Shown here one piece after another: positions 9,694 through 20,078 of a stretch of 64,000 nt of DNA (its first letter is position 1; each line of letters opens with the position of its first letter). This DNA comes from Marinimicrobium alkaliphilum (GTDB lineage Bacteria > Pseudomonadota > Gammaproteobacteria > Pseudomonadales > Cellvibrionaceae): the NCBI RefSeq assembly GCF_003259155.1, contig NZ_QGMQ01000001.1, positions 372,001-436,000 of the forward strand, given 5' to 3'. Under the pieces are notes generated by a model. The model was given only the letters and a program-made list of their open reading frames with translations, was not told the origin of the DNA and made no database searches. The translations under genes and the position numbers were made by a program.

Positions 9694-12066
9694 ATGAAAC
9701 TGAGTGAATCCTGGTTGCGCGAATGGGTGAACCCCTCGGTCACTACCCAAGAACTGGTGAGCCAGCTGACCATGGCCGGTCTGGAAGTGGATGCGGTTGA
9801 GCCGGTGGCCGGTGACTTCAGCGGCGTTGTGGTGGGCGAGATTGTTGCCGTCGAGCAGCACCCGGATGCGGACAAGCTGCGGGTCTGTCAGGTGGCCGGT
9901 GGTCCGGACGGGAATGTGCAGGTGGTCTGTGGTGCGCCCAACGCACGCACAGGCATAAAAGTGCCCTTTGCCCTGGTGGGCGCCAAGCTGCCGGGCGATT
10001 TCAAGATTAAAAAAGCCAAGCTGCGCGGGGTTGAGTCCTTTGGCATGCTGTGCGCGCAGACGGAACTGCAGGCCGGGGATGACGACGACGGCCTCTGGGA
10101 GCTGCCCGTGGATGCGCCGGTGGGCGAGGATCTGCGCAGCTACCTGCAGCTGAATGACCAGATTATTGAAGTGGACCTGACCCCCAACCGCAGTGATTGC
10201 CTGAGCCTCAAGGGCATTGCCCGGGAGGTGGGTGTACTCAACCGGGTGCCGGTCACCAGCCCGGTGATTGCCCCGGTGCCTGCGGTGAATGACGAGGTGC
10301 GCGGGGTGACCCTTAAAGCCCCGGAAGCCTGCAGCCGTTATGTTGGGCGGGTCATTCGCAACGTCGACGTCAGTCGGCCCAGTCCGCTGTGGTTGCAGGA
10401 AAAACTGCGCCGGGCGGGCCTGCGGCCCATTGATGCCATTGTCGATGTGACCAACTTTGTCCTGCTGGAGCTGGGCCAGCCCATGCATGCCTTTGACCTG
10501 AACACCCTGGAGGGCGATATCCAGGTGCGTCTGGCGGAGCCGGGCGAGAAACTGACCCTGCTGGACGAGCAGGAGATCGCCCTGAACGCCGATACCCTGG
10601 TGATTGCGGATCAGGCTAAAGCCTTGGCGATGGCGGGCATCATGGGTGGCCTGGGCTCCTCGGTGACCGCCCAGACCCGGGATATTTTCCTGGAAAGTGC
10701 CTTTTTCAACCCGATCGCCATTGCCGGACGGGCGCGCAGCTATGGTCTCCATACCGACTCCTCGCACCGCTTTGAGCGCGGTGTAGACTTTGATCTTCAG
10801 GTAACCGCTATCGAGCGCGCCACGGCGTTGCTGCTCGATATTGTCGGCGGCGAACCCGGTCCGGTGATCCATCAGGCCGATCAGCAGGCGCTGCCTCAGG
10901 TGCGCACGGTCACCCTGAACAAAGCGCGCTTGGCCAGCGGCCTGAGCCTGGCGGTCGCGGATGCCGACGTCGAGGATATGCTCACGCGCCTCGGGTTGGT
11001 GGTCATCGACCGCGCCAGCGACAGCTGGACCTTCAGTGTCCCCAGCTACCGCTTTGATATCGCCATTGAGGAAGACCTGCTTGAAGAAGTGGCCCGCATC
11101 TACGGTTACGATCGCCTGCCGACCCGCTCTTTGGCGGCGCCTATGGCCATTCAGCCCAGCCCGGAAAGCCGCGTTGGTCTGCCCGTGGTGCGCAACCGGT
11201 TGACGGCCCTGGGCTACCGTGAGGCGATCACCTACAGTTTTATCGACCCGAAACTCAGTGCCCGCTTCGACCCTGACGTGGTTCCTGTGGCACTGCGCAA
11301 CCCCATCAGCGCCGATATGGGCGTGATGCGTACCAGCCTGCTGCCGGGCCTGGTAGAGGCCCTGCGCTACAACCTTAACCGCCAGCAGGAGCGCGTACGC
11401 CTGTTCGAGAGCGGTCTGCGCTTTCGTCCGAGCGGAGACGGCCTGAAACAGGAGCCGATGGTGGCCGGTCTGATTTACGGTGGCCGCGATCCGGAATCCT
11501 GGGCGGGCAGCGCCGACAAGGTGGATTTTTTCGATATCAAGGGGGATCTGGAAGCTCTGATCGACCTTACCGGCGAGCCGGCGAATTTCTCAGCTGCCAG
11601 TCATCCGGCGTTGCACCCGGGCCAGTGTGCCGGGGTCTATGTCGCAGGCGAATGCCTGGGTCATGTGGGTGCCCTGCATCCGCAGTTGCAGCAGGCGCTG
11701 GATATTCCCGGGTCTCTCTATCTATTCGAGGTTGAGCAGCGCCTGCTGGCTGAGGCGCGTCTGCCGCGTTTTGAGCCGCTCTCGCGTTTCCCGGGTGTGC
11801 GGCGTGACCTGGCCCTCAATGTGGCTCGGGACCTGCCTGTCGAAAGCCTGCTCACTGGCGTTAAAAACAACGCGGGTGAGCAGCTGTCAGACTTAAAGGT
11901 CTTTGATGTCTATACCGGCAAAGGTATTGATCCGCAACGAAAAAGTGTCGCTCTGGGCTTGACCTTTCAGCATCCTTCGCGCACTCTTACCGAAGATGAG
12001 ATCAATGCCTCCATTGAGACAGTTGTTCAGCACCTGGAGGCCACATTCGGAGCGACCCTCCGGTAG
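9694..12066 (+). CDS. pheT: Phenylalanyl-tRNA synthetase beta subunit
   Basis: 790-aa beta subunit, which binds tRNA and edits mischarged Tyr-tRNA-Phe. Visible order: an EMAP-like tRNA-binding domain (about 40-150), the B3/B4 editing domain, the B5 domain with the VDFDLQ/EEVARIYGYD region, a catalytic-like module, and a C-terminal ferredoxin-fold anticodon-binding domain (about 700-790, beginning LSRFPGVRRDLAL). Length is typical. It is in an operon with pheS, and ihfA follows 45 bp downstream. Confidence 0.97.
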   Translation: MKLSESWLREWVNPSVTTQELVSQLTMAGLEVDAVEPVAGDFSGVVVGEIVAVEQHPDADKLRVCQVAGGPDGNVQVVCGAPNARTGIKVPFALVGAKLPGDFKIKKAKLRGVESFGMLCAQTELQAGDDDDGLWELPVDAPVGEDLRSYLQLNDQIIEVDLTPNRSDCLSLKGIAREVGVLNRVPVTSPVIAPVPAVNDEVRGVTLKAPEACSRYVGRVIRNVDVSRPSPLWLQEKLRRAGLRPIDAIVDVTNFVLLELGQPMHAFDLNTLEGDIQVRLAEPGEKLTLLDEQEIALNADTLVIADQAKALAMAGIMGGLGSSVTAQTRDIFLESAFFNPIAIAGRARSYGLHTDSSHRFERGVDFDLQVTAIERATALLLDIVGGEPGPVIHQADQQALPQVRTVTLNKARLASGLSLAVADADVEDMLTRLGLVVIDRASDSWTFSVPSYRFDIAIEEDLLEEVARIYGYDRLPTRSLAAPMAIQPSPESRVGLPVVRNRLTALGYREAITYSFIDPKLSARFDPDVVPVALRNPISADMGVMRTSLLPGLVEALRYNLNRQQERVRLFESGLRFRPSGDGLKQEPMVAGLIYGGRDPESWAGSADKVDFFDIKGDLEALIDLTGEPANFSAASHPALHPGQCAGVYVAGECLGHVGALHPQLQQALDIPGSLYLFEVEQRLLAEARLPRFEPLSRFPGVRRDLALNVARDLPVESLLTGVKNNAGEQLSDLKVFDVYTGKGIDPQRKSVALGLTFQHPSRTLTEDEINASIETVVQHLEATFGATLR

Positions 12067-12111
12067 GGCTTTGACAGCCAGCCTGGGGGCATCACGAGCA
12101 GAGACACAACT

Positions 12112-12423
12112 ATGTCCGACGGCGCTTTGACCAAAGCGGACCTGGCAGAGAAGTTGTACCACGAGCTGGGCCTGAACAAACGAGAAGCCAAGGAGTTGGT
12201 GGAGCTCTTTTTTGAAGAGATCCGCCACGCCCTGGAAAGCAATGAGCCGGTCAAATTGTCCGGCTTTGGCAATTTCGACCTGCGCGATAAGAGTCAGCGC
12301 CCGGGTCGCAACCCTAAAACCGGTGAGGAAATTCCCATCAGCGCCCGGCGCGTGGTGACTTTCCGTCCAGGACAAAAACTCAAGGCGCGAGTAGAAGCAT
12401 ATGCTGGAACCGAGTCACAATGA
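12112..12423 (+). CDS. ihfA: Integration host factor alpha subunit
   Basis: 103-aa DNA-bending protein that forms a heterodimer with IhfB and acts in transcription, replication and recombination. It has the HU/IHF fold, with the DNA-intercalating arm containing [10 protein letters not shown] and the alpha-subunit N-terminus [20 protein letters not shown]. Its place downstream of pheT is conserved across gammaproteobacteria. Its last 23 bases overlap the next gene, implying translational coupling. Confidence 0.96.
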   Translation: MSDGALTKADLAEKLYHELGLNKREAKELVELFFEEIRHALESNEPVKLSGFGNFDLRDKSQRPGRNPKTGEEIPISARRVVTFRPGQKLKARVEAYAGTESQ

Positions 12424-12763
12424 CGAGTTGCCGGTAATCCCCGGCAAGCGTTACTTTACCATCGGAGAGGTCAGCGAACTGTGCGCAGTCAAGCCCCATG
12501 TGCTGCGCTACTGGGAGCAAGAGTTTCCGCAGCTCAAGCCGGTCAAGCGCCGGGGCAATCGCCGCTACTATCAGCACCAGGATGTGGTGACCATTCGCCA
12601 GATTCGCAGTCTGCTGTACGAGCAGGGCTTCACCATCGGCGGCGCACGCCAGCAGATGGAGGGGGAGGGACTGACACCCCAGAGCCCGAGCCAGTTTAAC
12701 CAACTGGTGAAGCAGATGATTGCCGAACTGGAAGAGGTGCGCGACACCCTCAAGGTGCGTTGA
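12401..12763 (+). CDS. MerR-family transcriptional regulator
   Basis: 120-aa regulator with an N-terminal MerR winged helix-turn-helix (about 18-85: [22 protein letters not shown], then RRYY) and only a short C-terminal helix, so there is no obvious effector-binding domain or metal-binding cysteine. The start overlaps the ihfA 3' end by 23 bp. The same arrangement (pheT-ihfA-merR-tRNA-Pro) is known in Pseudomonas, where the gene's function is not established. Target sites are not visible. Confidence 0.9.
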   Translation: MLEPSHNDELPVIPGKRYFTIGEVSELCAVKPHVLRYWEQEFPQLKPVKRRGNRRYYQHQDVVTIRQIRSLLYEQGFTIGGARQQMEGEGLTPQSPSQFNQLVKQMIAELEEVRDTLKVR

Positions 12764-12837
12764 GCGGGCAAACCCTAAGCCCTTGATCCAGAAAACCTTT
12801 TGCGACGGGAAAAGCCACAATTATTTCTTTGTGGCTC

Positions 12838-12865
12838 TTGCAAAACCACGAAAATCGGGTATTAT
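12838..12865 (+). promoter_or_regulatory. Promoter of tRNA-Pro
   Basis: TTGCAA (12838-12843), 16-base spacer, TATTAT (12860-12865), about 45 bp before the tRNA. The GC-rich GCCCGCCC stretch after the -10 box resembles a stringent discriminator of stable-RNA promoters. Confidence 0.6.
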
Positions 12866-12912
12866 GCCCGCCCACATGACGCGCAGCACGGCGTCCATGG
12901 GATACCAGATAT

Positions 12913-12989
12913 CGGAGCGTAGCGCAGCCTGGTAGCGCACTACACTGGGGGTGTAGGGGTCGCAGGTTCAAATCCTGCCGTTCCGACCA
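12913..12989 (+). tRNA. tRNA-Pro (anticodon GGG)
   Basis: A 77-nt cloverleaf with the acceptor stem CGGAGCG paired to CGTTCCG, anticodon stem CTACA/TGTAG with loop CTGGGGG, the GGTTCAAATCC T-arm and an encoded CCA end. The anticodon GGG reads CCC and CCU proline codons. It is single, not in a tRNA array, and is followed by its own terminator. No attachment-site duplication or integrase was seen next to it. Confidence 0.97.
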
Positions 12990-12995
12990 TATTGA

Positions 12996-13023
12996 AAAAC
13001 CCGCCCAATCGGCGGGTTTTTTT
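12996..13023 (+). terminator. Terminator of tRNA-Pro
   Basis: Stem AAAACCCGCC/GGCGGGTTTT with a five-base loop, followed by further T to 13023. It starts seven bases after the CCA end. Confidence 0.9.
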
Positions 13024-13232
13024 ATGCCTTGCAATTGACCAGCGCAATCATCTCTAACTCTTTGGGAATAGGTATTTTTGGTTAATGCATCGCCTTTGTG
13101 GGCCATGTATAATCGCCGCCCGTTAAGGCCGCCTGCGCGTTTTACCTGCCACCGGGTCTCTCTGCCTGGTTTGCTGTCGGGTTCGGCCCTCACACTCTAT
13201 TATTAGCTCCTACAAAACGGACTATACGGCTT

Positions 13233-16025
13233 ATGCAGCTGGCCCTGATTATTCTGGTCCCCTTGCTCGGTGCGTTTGCGCCCGCATTGAGACGGCGCGA
13301 TCCTGTCTGGCGGTTGGCGCTGTTCGCCGGGTTGCCGGCACTGCTCAGTTTTTCCCTGTTGCTGTCGCTTTTGCCCCAGGTCCTCGCGGGCGAGGTGTTG
13401 GTGTACCAGTGGGACTGGATCAGTCAGTTGGGCCTGTCCTTCGCGCTGCGCCTGGATGGCCTGGGCTGGTTGTTTGCGACCCTGATTACCGGCATGGGCA
13501 CGCTTATCATCGCTTATGCCCGCTATTACTTTGAGGGCAAGGCCACCAGCGGTCGCTTTTACAGTCTGATTCTGTTGTTCATGTTTGCCATGCTCGGCAT
13601 TGTGCTGTCGGAAAACCTGCTCTTTATGCTGGTGTTCTGGGAGCTGACCAGCCTGGTGTCTTTCCTGCTGATCGGGTTCAACTGGCACAGCCAGGGTGCC
13701 CGCCGCGGGGCCCGGATGTCACTGGTGATTACCGGCGGCGGCGGGCTGCTGCTGTTGGCGGGCCTGTTGCTGCTGGGGCAGATGGCGGGCAGCTATCAAT
13801 TGAGCGAGGTGCTGCTCGCCGGTGAGCGTATCAAGGCCGATCCGCGCTACCCGGTGATGCTGTCGCTGGTGCTCCTGGGGGCCTTTACCAAGTCCGCCCA
13901 GTTCCCGTTTCACCTCTGGTTGCCCCACGCGATGTCGGCGCCCACGCCGGTGTCGGCCTATCTGCACTCGGCCACCATGGTCAAGGCCGGTCTGTTCTTG
14001 ATGGCGCGCCTGCATCCGGCCATCGCCGATACTGAGCTGTGGTTTAACCTGGTGGTGCCCACCGGGATGTTGACCCTGATGGTGGGTGCTTTTGTCGCCA
14101 TGTTTATGCATGACATCAAGGGGCTATTGGCCTACTCGACCATCTCCCATCTTGGGCTGATTGCGTTGCTGCTGGGGCTGGGGACGCCTCTGGCGGTCTC
14201 GGCGGCGCTCTTTCACCTGGTCTGTCACGCGCTCTTCAAGGCGCCGTTGTTTATGATGGCGGGCATGGTCGATCAGGCCACCGGCAGCCGGGATATGCAG
14301 CGCATCAACGGCCTCTGGCGTTACATGCCGGTGTTGATGGTGCTCACGGCGGTACCGGCGGCAGCCATGGCCGGATTGCCGCTGATGAGTGGCTACTTGA
14401 GTAAAAAGATGCTCTTTGTGGAGAGTCTGCAGGTCAGCTATCCCTTCTGGACCACGGTGGTGCCGGTGTGGGTGACACTGGCGGGGCTGTTCTCGGTGGC
14501 CTATTCGATCCGGATTTTTCACAATGTGTTTTACAACGGTCGCCCCCTGGATCTGCCTATCTATCCGCCGCGCCAGCCCTCGCGTCGGGCCATGGCGCCA
14601 TTGGCTTTGCTGACCCTCGGTTGCCTGGTGGTGGGCTTTGCGCCGGCGCTGGTGTACGACAAGGTTGTTGCCATGGCGGTCAACGCCGCCAGCGGCACCC
14701 TGGTGCCGGCCTACGATTTTTCCGCGTTGAGTGTGGCGCGCTGGCCCATGATCATGAGCATTATTGCGATGATCGGCGGGGCCCTGTTTTATCTGGCACG
14801 CAATCCGCTCTTTGCCATCCACAGTCGTCTGCCGGAGGTGGATGCGAAAAACATTTTCGAGTGGATCGTGGATCGCGCCATTGCCTATTCCCAGCGTCGG
14901 GTATACCAGCTTGAGAACGGCTCTCTGCAGCGTTACTTGGCCTTGATTTTGGTGACCACTGTCGGTCTGGGTGGCTGGGCGCTGCTGCGCTTTGATCAAT
15001 GGCAAGGCCCCATCGCGCTCAGTCCGGTGGATGCCATGTCCGTGTTCGGTGCCAGTGTGATTTGTCTCGCCGCCCTCGGGGTGGTGGTATTCCATCACGC
15101 CCGATTACCCGCGCTGCTGGCTCTCGGGGTCTGTGGCCTGTTTGTGACCCTGGCCTTTGCCCGCTTTTCCGCGCCCGACCTGGCCCTGACCCAGTTGTCG
15201 GTGGAGGTGATGGCGGTGGTGATCATGATGCTGGCACTGTCGTTCCTGCCCCAGCGTTCACCCCACGAATCGAGCCTGCCGCGCTGGACCCGCGACCTGA
15301 CTGTGGCGGGCATTGCCGGTATCGGTGTCGGGGGCCTGGCCTATGCGGTTCTGACCCGACCGGTGGACAGTATTTCTGACTTCTTTCTGGCCAACGCGGT
15401 GCCCGGGGGCGGCGGCACCAACGTGGTCAATGTGATTCTGGTGGACTTCCGGGGCTTCGATACCCTGGGAGAAATCACCGTTCTGGGTATTGCGGCGGTG
15501 GCGGTGTATGCGTTCACCCGGGACCTGCACCTGAAGGAGCGGGTGGCCCAGATTGCGGATGAGCACTGGGTCGCCGATCCCCACCCGGTGATTCTGAGCA
15601 TGGTGGCGCGTCTGGTGCTGCCCATTGCGCTGCTGGTGTCGGCCTATATTTTCCTGCGTGGCCACAATATGCCCGGCGGTGGCTTTATCGCCGGTCTGAT
15701 TACCGCAGCGGCACTGACGCTCCAGTATATGGCCGGCGGTCTGGTCTGGGCCCAGGAGCGCATGCTGACCCAGTTCCGTCCCCTGATTGGCGGTGGCATT
15801 CTGCTGGCCGGTGTTACCGGCATGGGTGCCTGGGTCTTTGGTTACCCTTTCCTGACCTCGACCTTTGGTTATTTCAGCCTGCCGCTGGTGGGCAAGTTTG
15901 AGCTCGCCAGTGCGCTTCTGTTCGACCTGGGGGTCTATGCCACTGTGGTGGGTTCAACCCTGCTGATTCTGGCCAACCTGGGCAAACTGATGACCGTCGC
16001 CGGTCCCGGTAAGGAGATTGGTTAA
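13233..16025 (+). CDS. mnhA: Na+(K+)/H+ antiporter subunit A (MrpA-MrpB fusion)
   Basis: 930-aa, highly hydrophobic inner-membrane protein and the large subunit of the Mrp/Mnh/Pha multisubunit cation/proton antiporter, which exchanges Na+ or K+ for H+ in pH and salt homeostasis. The N-terminal two thirds is a NuoL-like proton channel with the conserved [17 protein letters not shown] and [10 protein letters not shown] segments. The C-terminal third (from about 780: [20 protein letters not shown]) is the MrpB domain, fused as in proteobacterial PhaAB. The start ATG 13233 lacks a strong ribosome-binding site. A TATAAT -10-like hexamer lies at 13108-13113. The stop shares its last base with the start of subunit C. 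Confidence 0.95.
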   Translation: MQLALIILVPLLGAFAPALRRRDPVWRLALFAGLPALLSFSLLLSLLPQVLAGEVLVYQWDWISQLGLSFALRLDGLGWLFATLITGMGTLIIAYARYYFEGKATSGRFYSLILLFMFAMLGIVLSENLLFMLVFWELTSLVSFLLIGFNWHSQGARRGARMSLVITGGGGLLLLAGLLLLGQMAGSYQLSEVLLAGERIKADPRYPVMLSLVLLGAFTKSAQFPFHLWLPHAMSAPTPVSAYLHSATMVKAGLFLMARLHPAIADTELWFNLVVPTGMLTLMVGAFVAMFMHDIKGLLAYSTISHLGLIALLLGLGTPLAVSAALFHLVCHALFKAPLFMMAGMVDQATGSRDMQRINGLWRYMPVLMVLTAVPAAAMAGLPLMSGYLSKKMLFVESLQVSYPFWTTVVPVWVTLAGLFSVAYSIRIFHNVFYNGRPLDLPIYPPRQPSRRAMAPLALLTLGCLVVGFAPALVYDKVVAMAVNAASGTLVPAYDFSALSVARWPMIMSIIAMIGGALFYLARNPLFAIHSRLPEVDAKNIFEWIVDRAIAYSQRRVYQLENGSLQRYLALILVTTVGLGGWALLRFDQWQGPIALSPVDAMSVFGASVICLAALGVVVFHHARLPALLALGVCGLFVTLAFARFSAPDLALTQLSVEVMAVVIMMLALSFLPQRSPHESSLPRWTRDLTVAGIAGIGVGGLAYAVLTRPVDSISDFFLANAVPGGGGTNVVNVILVDFRGFDTLGEITVLGIAAVAVYAFTRDLHLKERVAQIADEHWVADPHPVILSMVARLVLPIALLVSAYIFLRGHNMPGGGFIAGLITAAALTLQYMAGGLVWAQERMLTQFRPLIGGGILLAGVTGMGAWVFGYPFLTSTFGYFSLPLVGKFELASALLFDLGVYATVVGSTLLILANLGKLMTVAGPGKEIG

Positions 16026-16363
16026 TGGAGTTACTCTACTCAATCACCCTCGGTATTCTCACCGCCTGCGGCGTCTACCTGCTGCTGCGCGCGCGTACGT
16101 TTTCGGTGATTCTCGGGCTGACCCTCCTGTCCCACGCGGTGAATCTGTTTCTGTTCAGTATGGGGCGTTTGCGCACGGACTCGCCGGCCCTGATCGGGGT
16201 GGTAAGTGAGCACGCTGACCCATTGCCCCAGGCTCTGGTGCTGACCGCCATCGTCATCGGTTTTGCGATGACCGCCTTCACCGTGGTGCTGGCGCTGAAG
16301 GCGGCGGTTGAGCTGCGCAACGATCACGTCGACGGGGAAAACCCGGATGAGGATCGCCCATGA
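16025..16363 (+). CDS. mnhC: Na+(K+)/H+ antiporter subunit C
   Basis: 112-aa NuoK-like membrane subunit with three predicted transmembrane helices, including ARTFSVILGLTLLSHAVNLF, and the DPLPQALVLTAIVIGFAMTA segment characteristic of MrpC. The start overlaps the subunit A stop by one base (TAATG) and its end overlaps subunit D by four, so the genes are translationally coupled. Confidence 0.95.
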   Translation: MELLYSITLGILTACGVYLLLRARTFSVILGLTLLSHAVNLFLFSMGRLRTDSPALIGVVSEHADPLPQALVLTAIVIGFAMTAFTVVLALKAAVELRNDHVDGENPDEDRP

Positions 16364-17877
16364 GCCACTGGTTGATTCTGCCGGTACTGCTGCCATTGCT
16401 GTGCGGGGCCTTATTGATTACCTGGTACCAGGCGTCCATGAATGTACAGCGTCTGCTGAGCATTCTCAGTTGCCTCGGACTGACGCTTCTGGGGATCTAC
16501 GCCGTGGCGCAGTCGGGGCAGGGTGGCTATACCCTCTACTACCTCGGTAACTGGGAAGCGCCCTACGGTATCACCCTGGTGCTCGATCGGCTGAGCGCCT
16601 TGATGCTTCTGGTCACCGCCGGGCTGAGCCTGTGTTGTGTGCTCTATGCCTGCCGCACCGCGGACCGGCGCGGCGCGCACTTTCACCCGTTGTTCCAGTT
16701 TCAGTTGGCGGGTATCAATGGCGCTTTTCTCACCGGCGATATGTTCAACCTCTTCGTGTTCTTCGAGATCCTGCTGATTGCGTCCTACGCGCTGTTATTG
16801 CACGGCGGGGGTCGGGCGCGCAGTCGCGCGGGGTTGCACTATGTGATCATCAACCTGGTGGGTTCGGCCCTGTTCATTCTGGCCGTGGGCACCCTGTACG
16901 GTTTGACCGGTACGCTCAATATGGCCGATATGGCGCGGATCATCGCCGAATCCCCGGAGGAGAAGCAGCCGCTCATCACTTCGGCGGGGCTGTTGCTGCT
17001 GGTGGTCTTCGGCATCAAGGCGGCGGTTTTGCCTTTGCTGTTCTGGTTGCCGCGGGCCTATTCCGCCGCGACCGCGCCGGTGGCGGCGCTCTTTGCCATT
17101 ATGACCAAGGTGGGAATCTACGCCATCATTCGGGTGTTTCTGCTGGTATTTGGTGCCGGTGATGACCCGATTTTCCCCTGGGTCTGGGTCTGGTTGTGGC
17201 CCCTGGCGTTGGTGACGCTGGTGCTGGGAGGTATCGGCGTACTGGGGTCGGCAAGTCTGCGCACCATGACAGCTTACCTGGTGATCATCTCCGTCGGGGT
17301 CCTGCTCGCCGCGATTACCCTGCCGGGTGAAGAGACACTGGCGGCGACGCTGTTCTACCTGATCCACAGTACCATTCTCGCCGCCGTGTTCTTTCTGATT
17401 GCCGACCTGGTCGGTCGTCAGCGTGAGGAGGGTTATGACCGCTTCTATATCACCTCGCCCGTGGGCTATCGTTGGTTGCTCGGCGGCCTGTTCTTTATTG
17501 CCGCCATTGGTATGGTGGGCTTGCCGCCCTTTAGTGGTTTTATCAGTAAGGCCTGGTTGTTGCAGTCGGCTGCGGGAGCGCCTGGTGGCGTCCTGCTGTG
17601 GGGCGGTATGATTGGCGCCAGCTTCCTGGTTCTGATGGCGGTGAGTCGCGCGGGCAGTGGCTGGTTCTGGAAGCCCGAGCCCATTGCTGCACCCCTGTGG
17701 CCTTTGGACAAAGTGTGTTTTTCGATTGTGGCGGTCATGTTGGCGCTCAGCCTGTCACTGGCGATCTGGGCCAACCCGGTGATGGGTTACCTGCTTGATG
17801 CCGCTGCCCAGTTGCGCGACCCGAACGGCTATATCGAGGCGGTTCTGGGCGGTCTGTCTGCGGGAGGTGTGTTATGA
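16360..17877 (+). CDS. mnhD: Na+(K+)/H+ antiporter subunit D
   Basis: 505-aa NuoN/NuoM-like proton-conducting membrane subunit with about 14 helices. Conserved pieces include the FNLFVFFEILLIASYALL segment with the helix-5 glutamate and VLPLLFWLPRAYSAATAPVAA with the helix-7 region. The ATGA overlap at 16360 with subunit C and at 17874 with subunit E fits coupled translation. Length matches MrpD (about 490-560 aa). Confidence 0.95.
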   Translation: MSHWLILPVLLPLLCGALLITWYQASMNVQRLLSILSCLGLTLLGIYAVAQSGQGGYTLYYLGNWEAPYGITLVLDRLSALMLLVTAGLSLCCVLYACRTADRRGAHFHPLFQFQLAGINGAFLTGDMFNLFVFFEILLIASYALLLHGGGRARSRAGLHYVIINLVGSALFILAVGTLYGLTGTLNMADMARIIAESPEEKQPLITSAGLLLLVVFGIKAAVLPLLFWLPRAYSAATAPVAALFAIMTKVGIYAIIRVFLLVFGAGDDPIFPWVWVWLWPLALVTLVLGGIGVLGSASLRTMTAYLVIISVGVLLAAITLPGEETLAATLFYLIHSTILAAVFFLIADLVGRQREEGYDRFYITSPVGYRWLLGGLFFIAAIGMVGLPPFSGFISKAWLLQSAAGAPGGVLLWGGMIGASFLVLMAVSRAGSGWFWKPEPIAAPLWPLDKVCFSIVAVMLALSLSLAIWANPVMGYLLDAAAQLRDPNGYIEAVLGGLSAGGVL

Positions 17878-18383
17878 GTGGAAAGCTGAGTCTGCGCGCC
17901 TACTGGTTGCCGCGCCCGCTGTTTTCCGTGTTCCTGGCGGTGCTTTGGCTGGCGCTGGTTAACAGTGTCAGTGTCGCCAACATTCTGGTGGGGCTGGCGC
18001 TCGGGTTTGTGATTCCGGTGGCCACCCGGGGTTTCTGGCCCGAGCGGGCGCGCCTGCAGCGTTTTTGGCCGATGGTCGAGTATGTCCTGGTATTGGTGTG
18101 GGATATTATCTGCTCCAATTTTGTGGTGGCGCGCCTGACGCTGCAGCGCACCCGCAACCTCAAGCCCTCGTTCGTCACCTATCCGCTCGATCTGCACGAC
18201 GATTTCGCAATCACTATCCTGTCAGGCACCATTTCCCTGACGCCGGGGACGGTATCGGCGCACTATGACCCGGAGAGCAGGACCCTGCTGCTGCATGTGC
18301 TCAATATGACCGGTGATGAAGCCGCCGTTATCGGCCAGATCAAGCAGCGCTACGAGCGCCGATTACAGGAGATGTTCGGATGA
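17874..18383 (+). CDS. mnhE: Na+(K+)/H+ antiporter subunit E
   Basis: 169-aa membrane subunit with two or three N-terminal helices and a soluble C-terminal portion containing the MrpE signature ILSGTISLTPGTVSAHYDPE. It overlaps both neighbours by four bases (ATGA). Confidence 0.94.
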   Translation: MSGKLSLRAYWLPRPLFSVFLAVLWLALVNSVSVANILVGLALGFVIPVATRGFWPERARLQRFWPMVEYVLVLVWDIICSNFVVARLTLQRTRNLKPSFVTYPLDLHDDFAITILSGTISLTPGTVSAHYDPESRTLLLHVLNMTGDEAAVIGQIKQRYERRLQEMFG

Positions 18384-18649
18384 TTGCCTGGGTTATACCC
18401 ATTGCCCTGGGGCTGTTCAGCCTGGGGATGCTGTTCTGTCTCTACCGTCTGGCGGTTGGCCCGGACATCATCGACCGGGTTCTGGCGCTCGATACCCTGA
18501 TGATCAACGGCATCGCCGTGATTGTGCTGGCGGATATCCAGATGGCGCTGGGGATCATCTTTGAGGCCGCGCTGCTGATTGCTCTGATGGGCTTTATCGG
18601 CACGGTGGCCATGACCAAATACCTGCTGCGGGGGGACGTGATCGAATGA
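18380..18649 (+). CDS. mnhF: Na+(K+)/H+ antiporter subunit F
   Basis: 89-aa subunit with three transmembrane helices and the MrpF signature YRLAVGPDIIDRVLALDTL between helices 1 and 2. It overlaps subunits E and G by four bases each. Confidence 0.94.
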   Translation: MIAWVIPIALGLFSLGMLFCLYRLAVGPDIIDRVLALDTLMINGIAVIVLADIQMALGIIFEAALLIALMGFIGTVAMTKYLLRGDVIE

Positions 18650-18996
18650 CTGACGTGGCCATACCCTGGGTCCTGGAGTTGCTGATCGCCGTGTTCCTGT
18701 TGGTCGGTGCCCTGGTGGCGCTGCTCGGGACACTCGGGCTCGTGCGCTTTCCGGACTTCTACACGCGCCTGCATGCGCCCACCAAAGCCAGCACCCTGGG
18801 GGTGGGCTGCACGCTGCTGGGCTCGATGATCTACTTCAGTGTCATCAAGGAAGGGATCTCTGCGCAGGAGGTGCTGATCACCCTGTTCCTGTTTGTGACC
18901 GCCCCGGTCAGTGCTCATATGATGGCCAAGGCGGCTCTGCATCGGCGGGTGAATGCGGTCAAGCGCACCCGGCAGACGCCCTGGTCTGAAGAGTAG
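18646..18996 (+). CDS. mnhG: Na+(K+)/H+ antiporter subunit G
   Basis: 116-aa subunit with three helices and the MrpG motif RFPDFYTRLHAPTKASTLG. It is the last gene of the operon; no strong intrinsic terminator was seen directly after it. The 194 bp before the next gene hold only a weak inverted repeat (TTAAC/GTTAA around 19009-19028) and a TAGTAT -10-like hexamer near 19130. Confidence 0.94.
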   Translation: MTDVAIPWVLELLIAVFLLVGALVALLGTLGLVRFPDFYTRLHAPTKASTLGVGCTLLGSMIYFSVIKEGISAQEVLITLFLFVTAPVSAHMMAKAALHRRVNAVKRTRQTPWSEE

Positions 18997-19190
18997 GTTT
19001 CGCGGCTTTTAACCCCCTATGGGCGTTAAAGACATCATTTTGCGTGAAATTTGATCGCTGCAATGCGTGTTTTGATGCCGGAAGGGCCGTTTGGTAGCTC
19101 GGTGGGTGGCATCGGGAGCCGATCGTGCTAGTATCACAGCCTTCAATGAAAATACGCGTTCGCGCACATAAATAACAAAGAGGTACTCTT

Positions 19191-19946
19191 GTGTCTAAGC
19201 AACTTCTGATTTACGACAATGTTGTTCCGGTATCCAGTGAGGCTCATCGCGACTGGTCCGTGAGTGTTGAAGATCACGCTTTTGTCAGCCATATGAACTC
19301 TGTGCCCCTGGTGGCGACCGAGATCCCCCACGCAGGTGGTGAGTATCCGGTCATCTTTGCCCGTAACAAGAATGAGGGTGAGTACACGCCCCTGGCGGTC
19401 ATGGGTCTCAAAGAGGGTCAGAACCTGATGCTCAATGACAAAAACCGCCTGACCACGCGCTATATTCCGGCTTTTATCCGTCGTTACCCGTTTGTGTTCG
19501 CTTCTGACTCCAAGCAGGAGAACTTTACCCTGTGCATCGACGACACCTACAAGGGCTGGGATAAAACTGGCGCCAAAGGCGACCGCTTGTTTGACGAACA
19601 AGGCGAGCAGTCAGAGATGATGAAAAAGCTGGTCGACTTCCTCAAGGATTACCAGTATCGCGTTGAGTTGACCCGTACTTTCTGTGACAAGCTGCATCAG
19701 TTGGATCTGCTTGAGCCGATGGAAGCCAATGTGCAGTTCAAGGGGCACGAAAATGCCAACTTGAATCTGGCCGGTTTCTACGCTGTCAGCCGTGAGAAGT
19801 TAAAGAAAATCAGTGACGAGGCGGCGCTGGATCTGTTCAAGCGCGATGGCATGGAGTTAATCTACGCCCACCTGCAATCCATGACCAACTTTAATCGCTT
19901 GGTGGATGCCATGGCCAAGCGCTTGGCGGACGAACAGGCGGCCTGA
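19191..19946 (+). CDS. SapC-family protein
   Basis: 251-aa soluble protein of the SapC family (named after a Campylobacter surface-layer locus protein), with the typical LVATEIPHAGGEYPVIFA and RRYPFVFA segments and the Tyr/Phe-rich core. The start is GTG 19191, preceded by an AAGAGGT site. No signal peptide is visible. In Saccharophagus and Cellvibrio relatives SapC proteins often neighbour TonB-dependent receptors and tryptophan halogenases; here it stands alone with its own terminator. The biochemical role is not known. Confidence 0.85.
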   Translation: MSKQLLIYDNVVPVSSEAHRDWSVSVEDHAFVSHMNSVPLVATEIPHAGGEYPVIFARNKNEGEYTPLAVMGLKEGQNLMLNDKNRLTTRYIPAFIRRYPFVFASDSKQENFTLCIDDTYKGWDKTGAKGDRLFDEQGEQSEMMKKLVDFLKDYQYRVELTRTFCDKLHQLDLLEPMEANVQFKGHENANLNLAGFYAVSREKLKKISDEAALDLFKRDGMELIYAHLQSMTNFNRLVDAMAKRLADEQAA

Positions 19947-19971
19947 AGGCTCTGACATTCCGACCAAAAAG

Positions 19972-20001
19972 AAAGCCGGCACATCGTGTGCCGGCTTTTT
20001 T
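19972..20001 (+). terminator. Terminator after the SapC-like gene
   Basis: Stem AAAGCCGGCACA/TGTGCCGGCTTT with a three-base loop and a T run to 20001. It may act bidirectionally with the convergent hpf gene because an A run precedes the stem. Confidence 0.9.
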
Positions 20002-20078
20002 GATGGGCCCCAGGAAAACTGTCAGCCCGCACTGTCGAGTGGACAGTGAATTGAAATCGTTTTGGGTTTAACCCTGCG

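Noticed and set aside
12750-13193. 147-codon minus-strand frame containing a [14 protein letters not shown]-like sequence
   Set aside because: It runs antisense through tRNA-Pro and its terminator; such peptides are a familiar artefact of tRNA genes.
12913-13232. Integration site at tRNA-Pro
   Set aside because: No integrase, no duplicated tRNA 3' end and no composition change in the flanks; the next genes are a normal antiporter operon.
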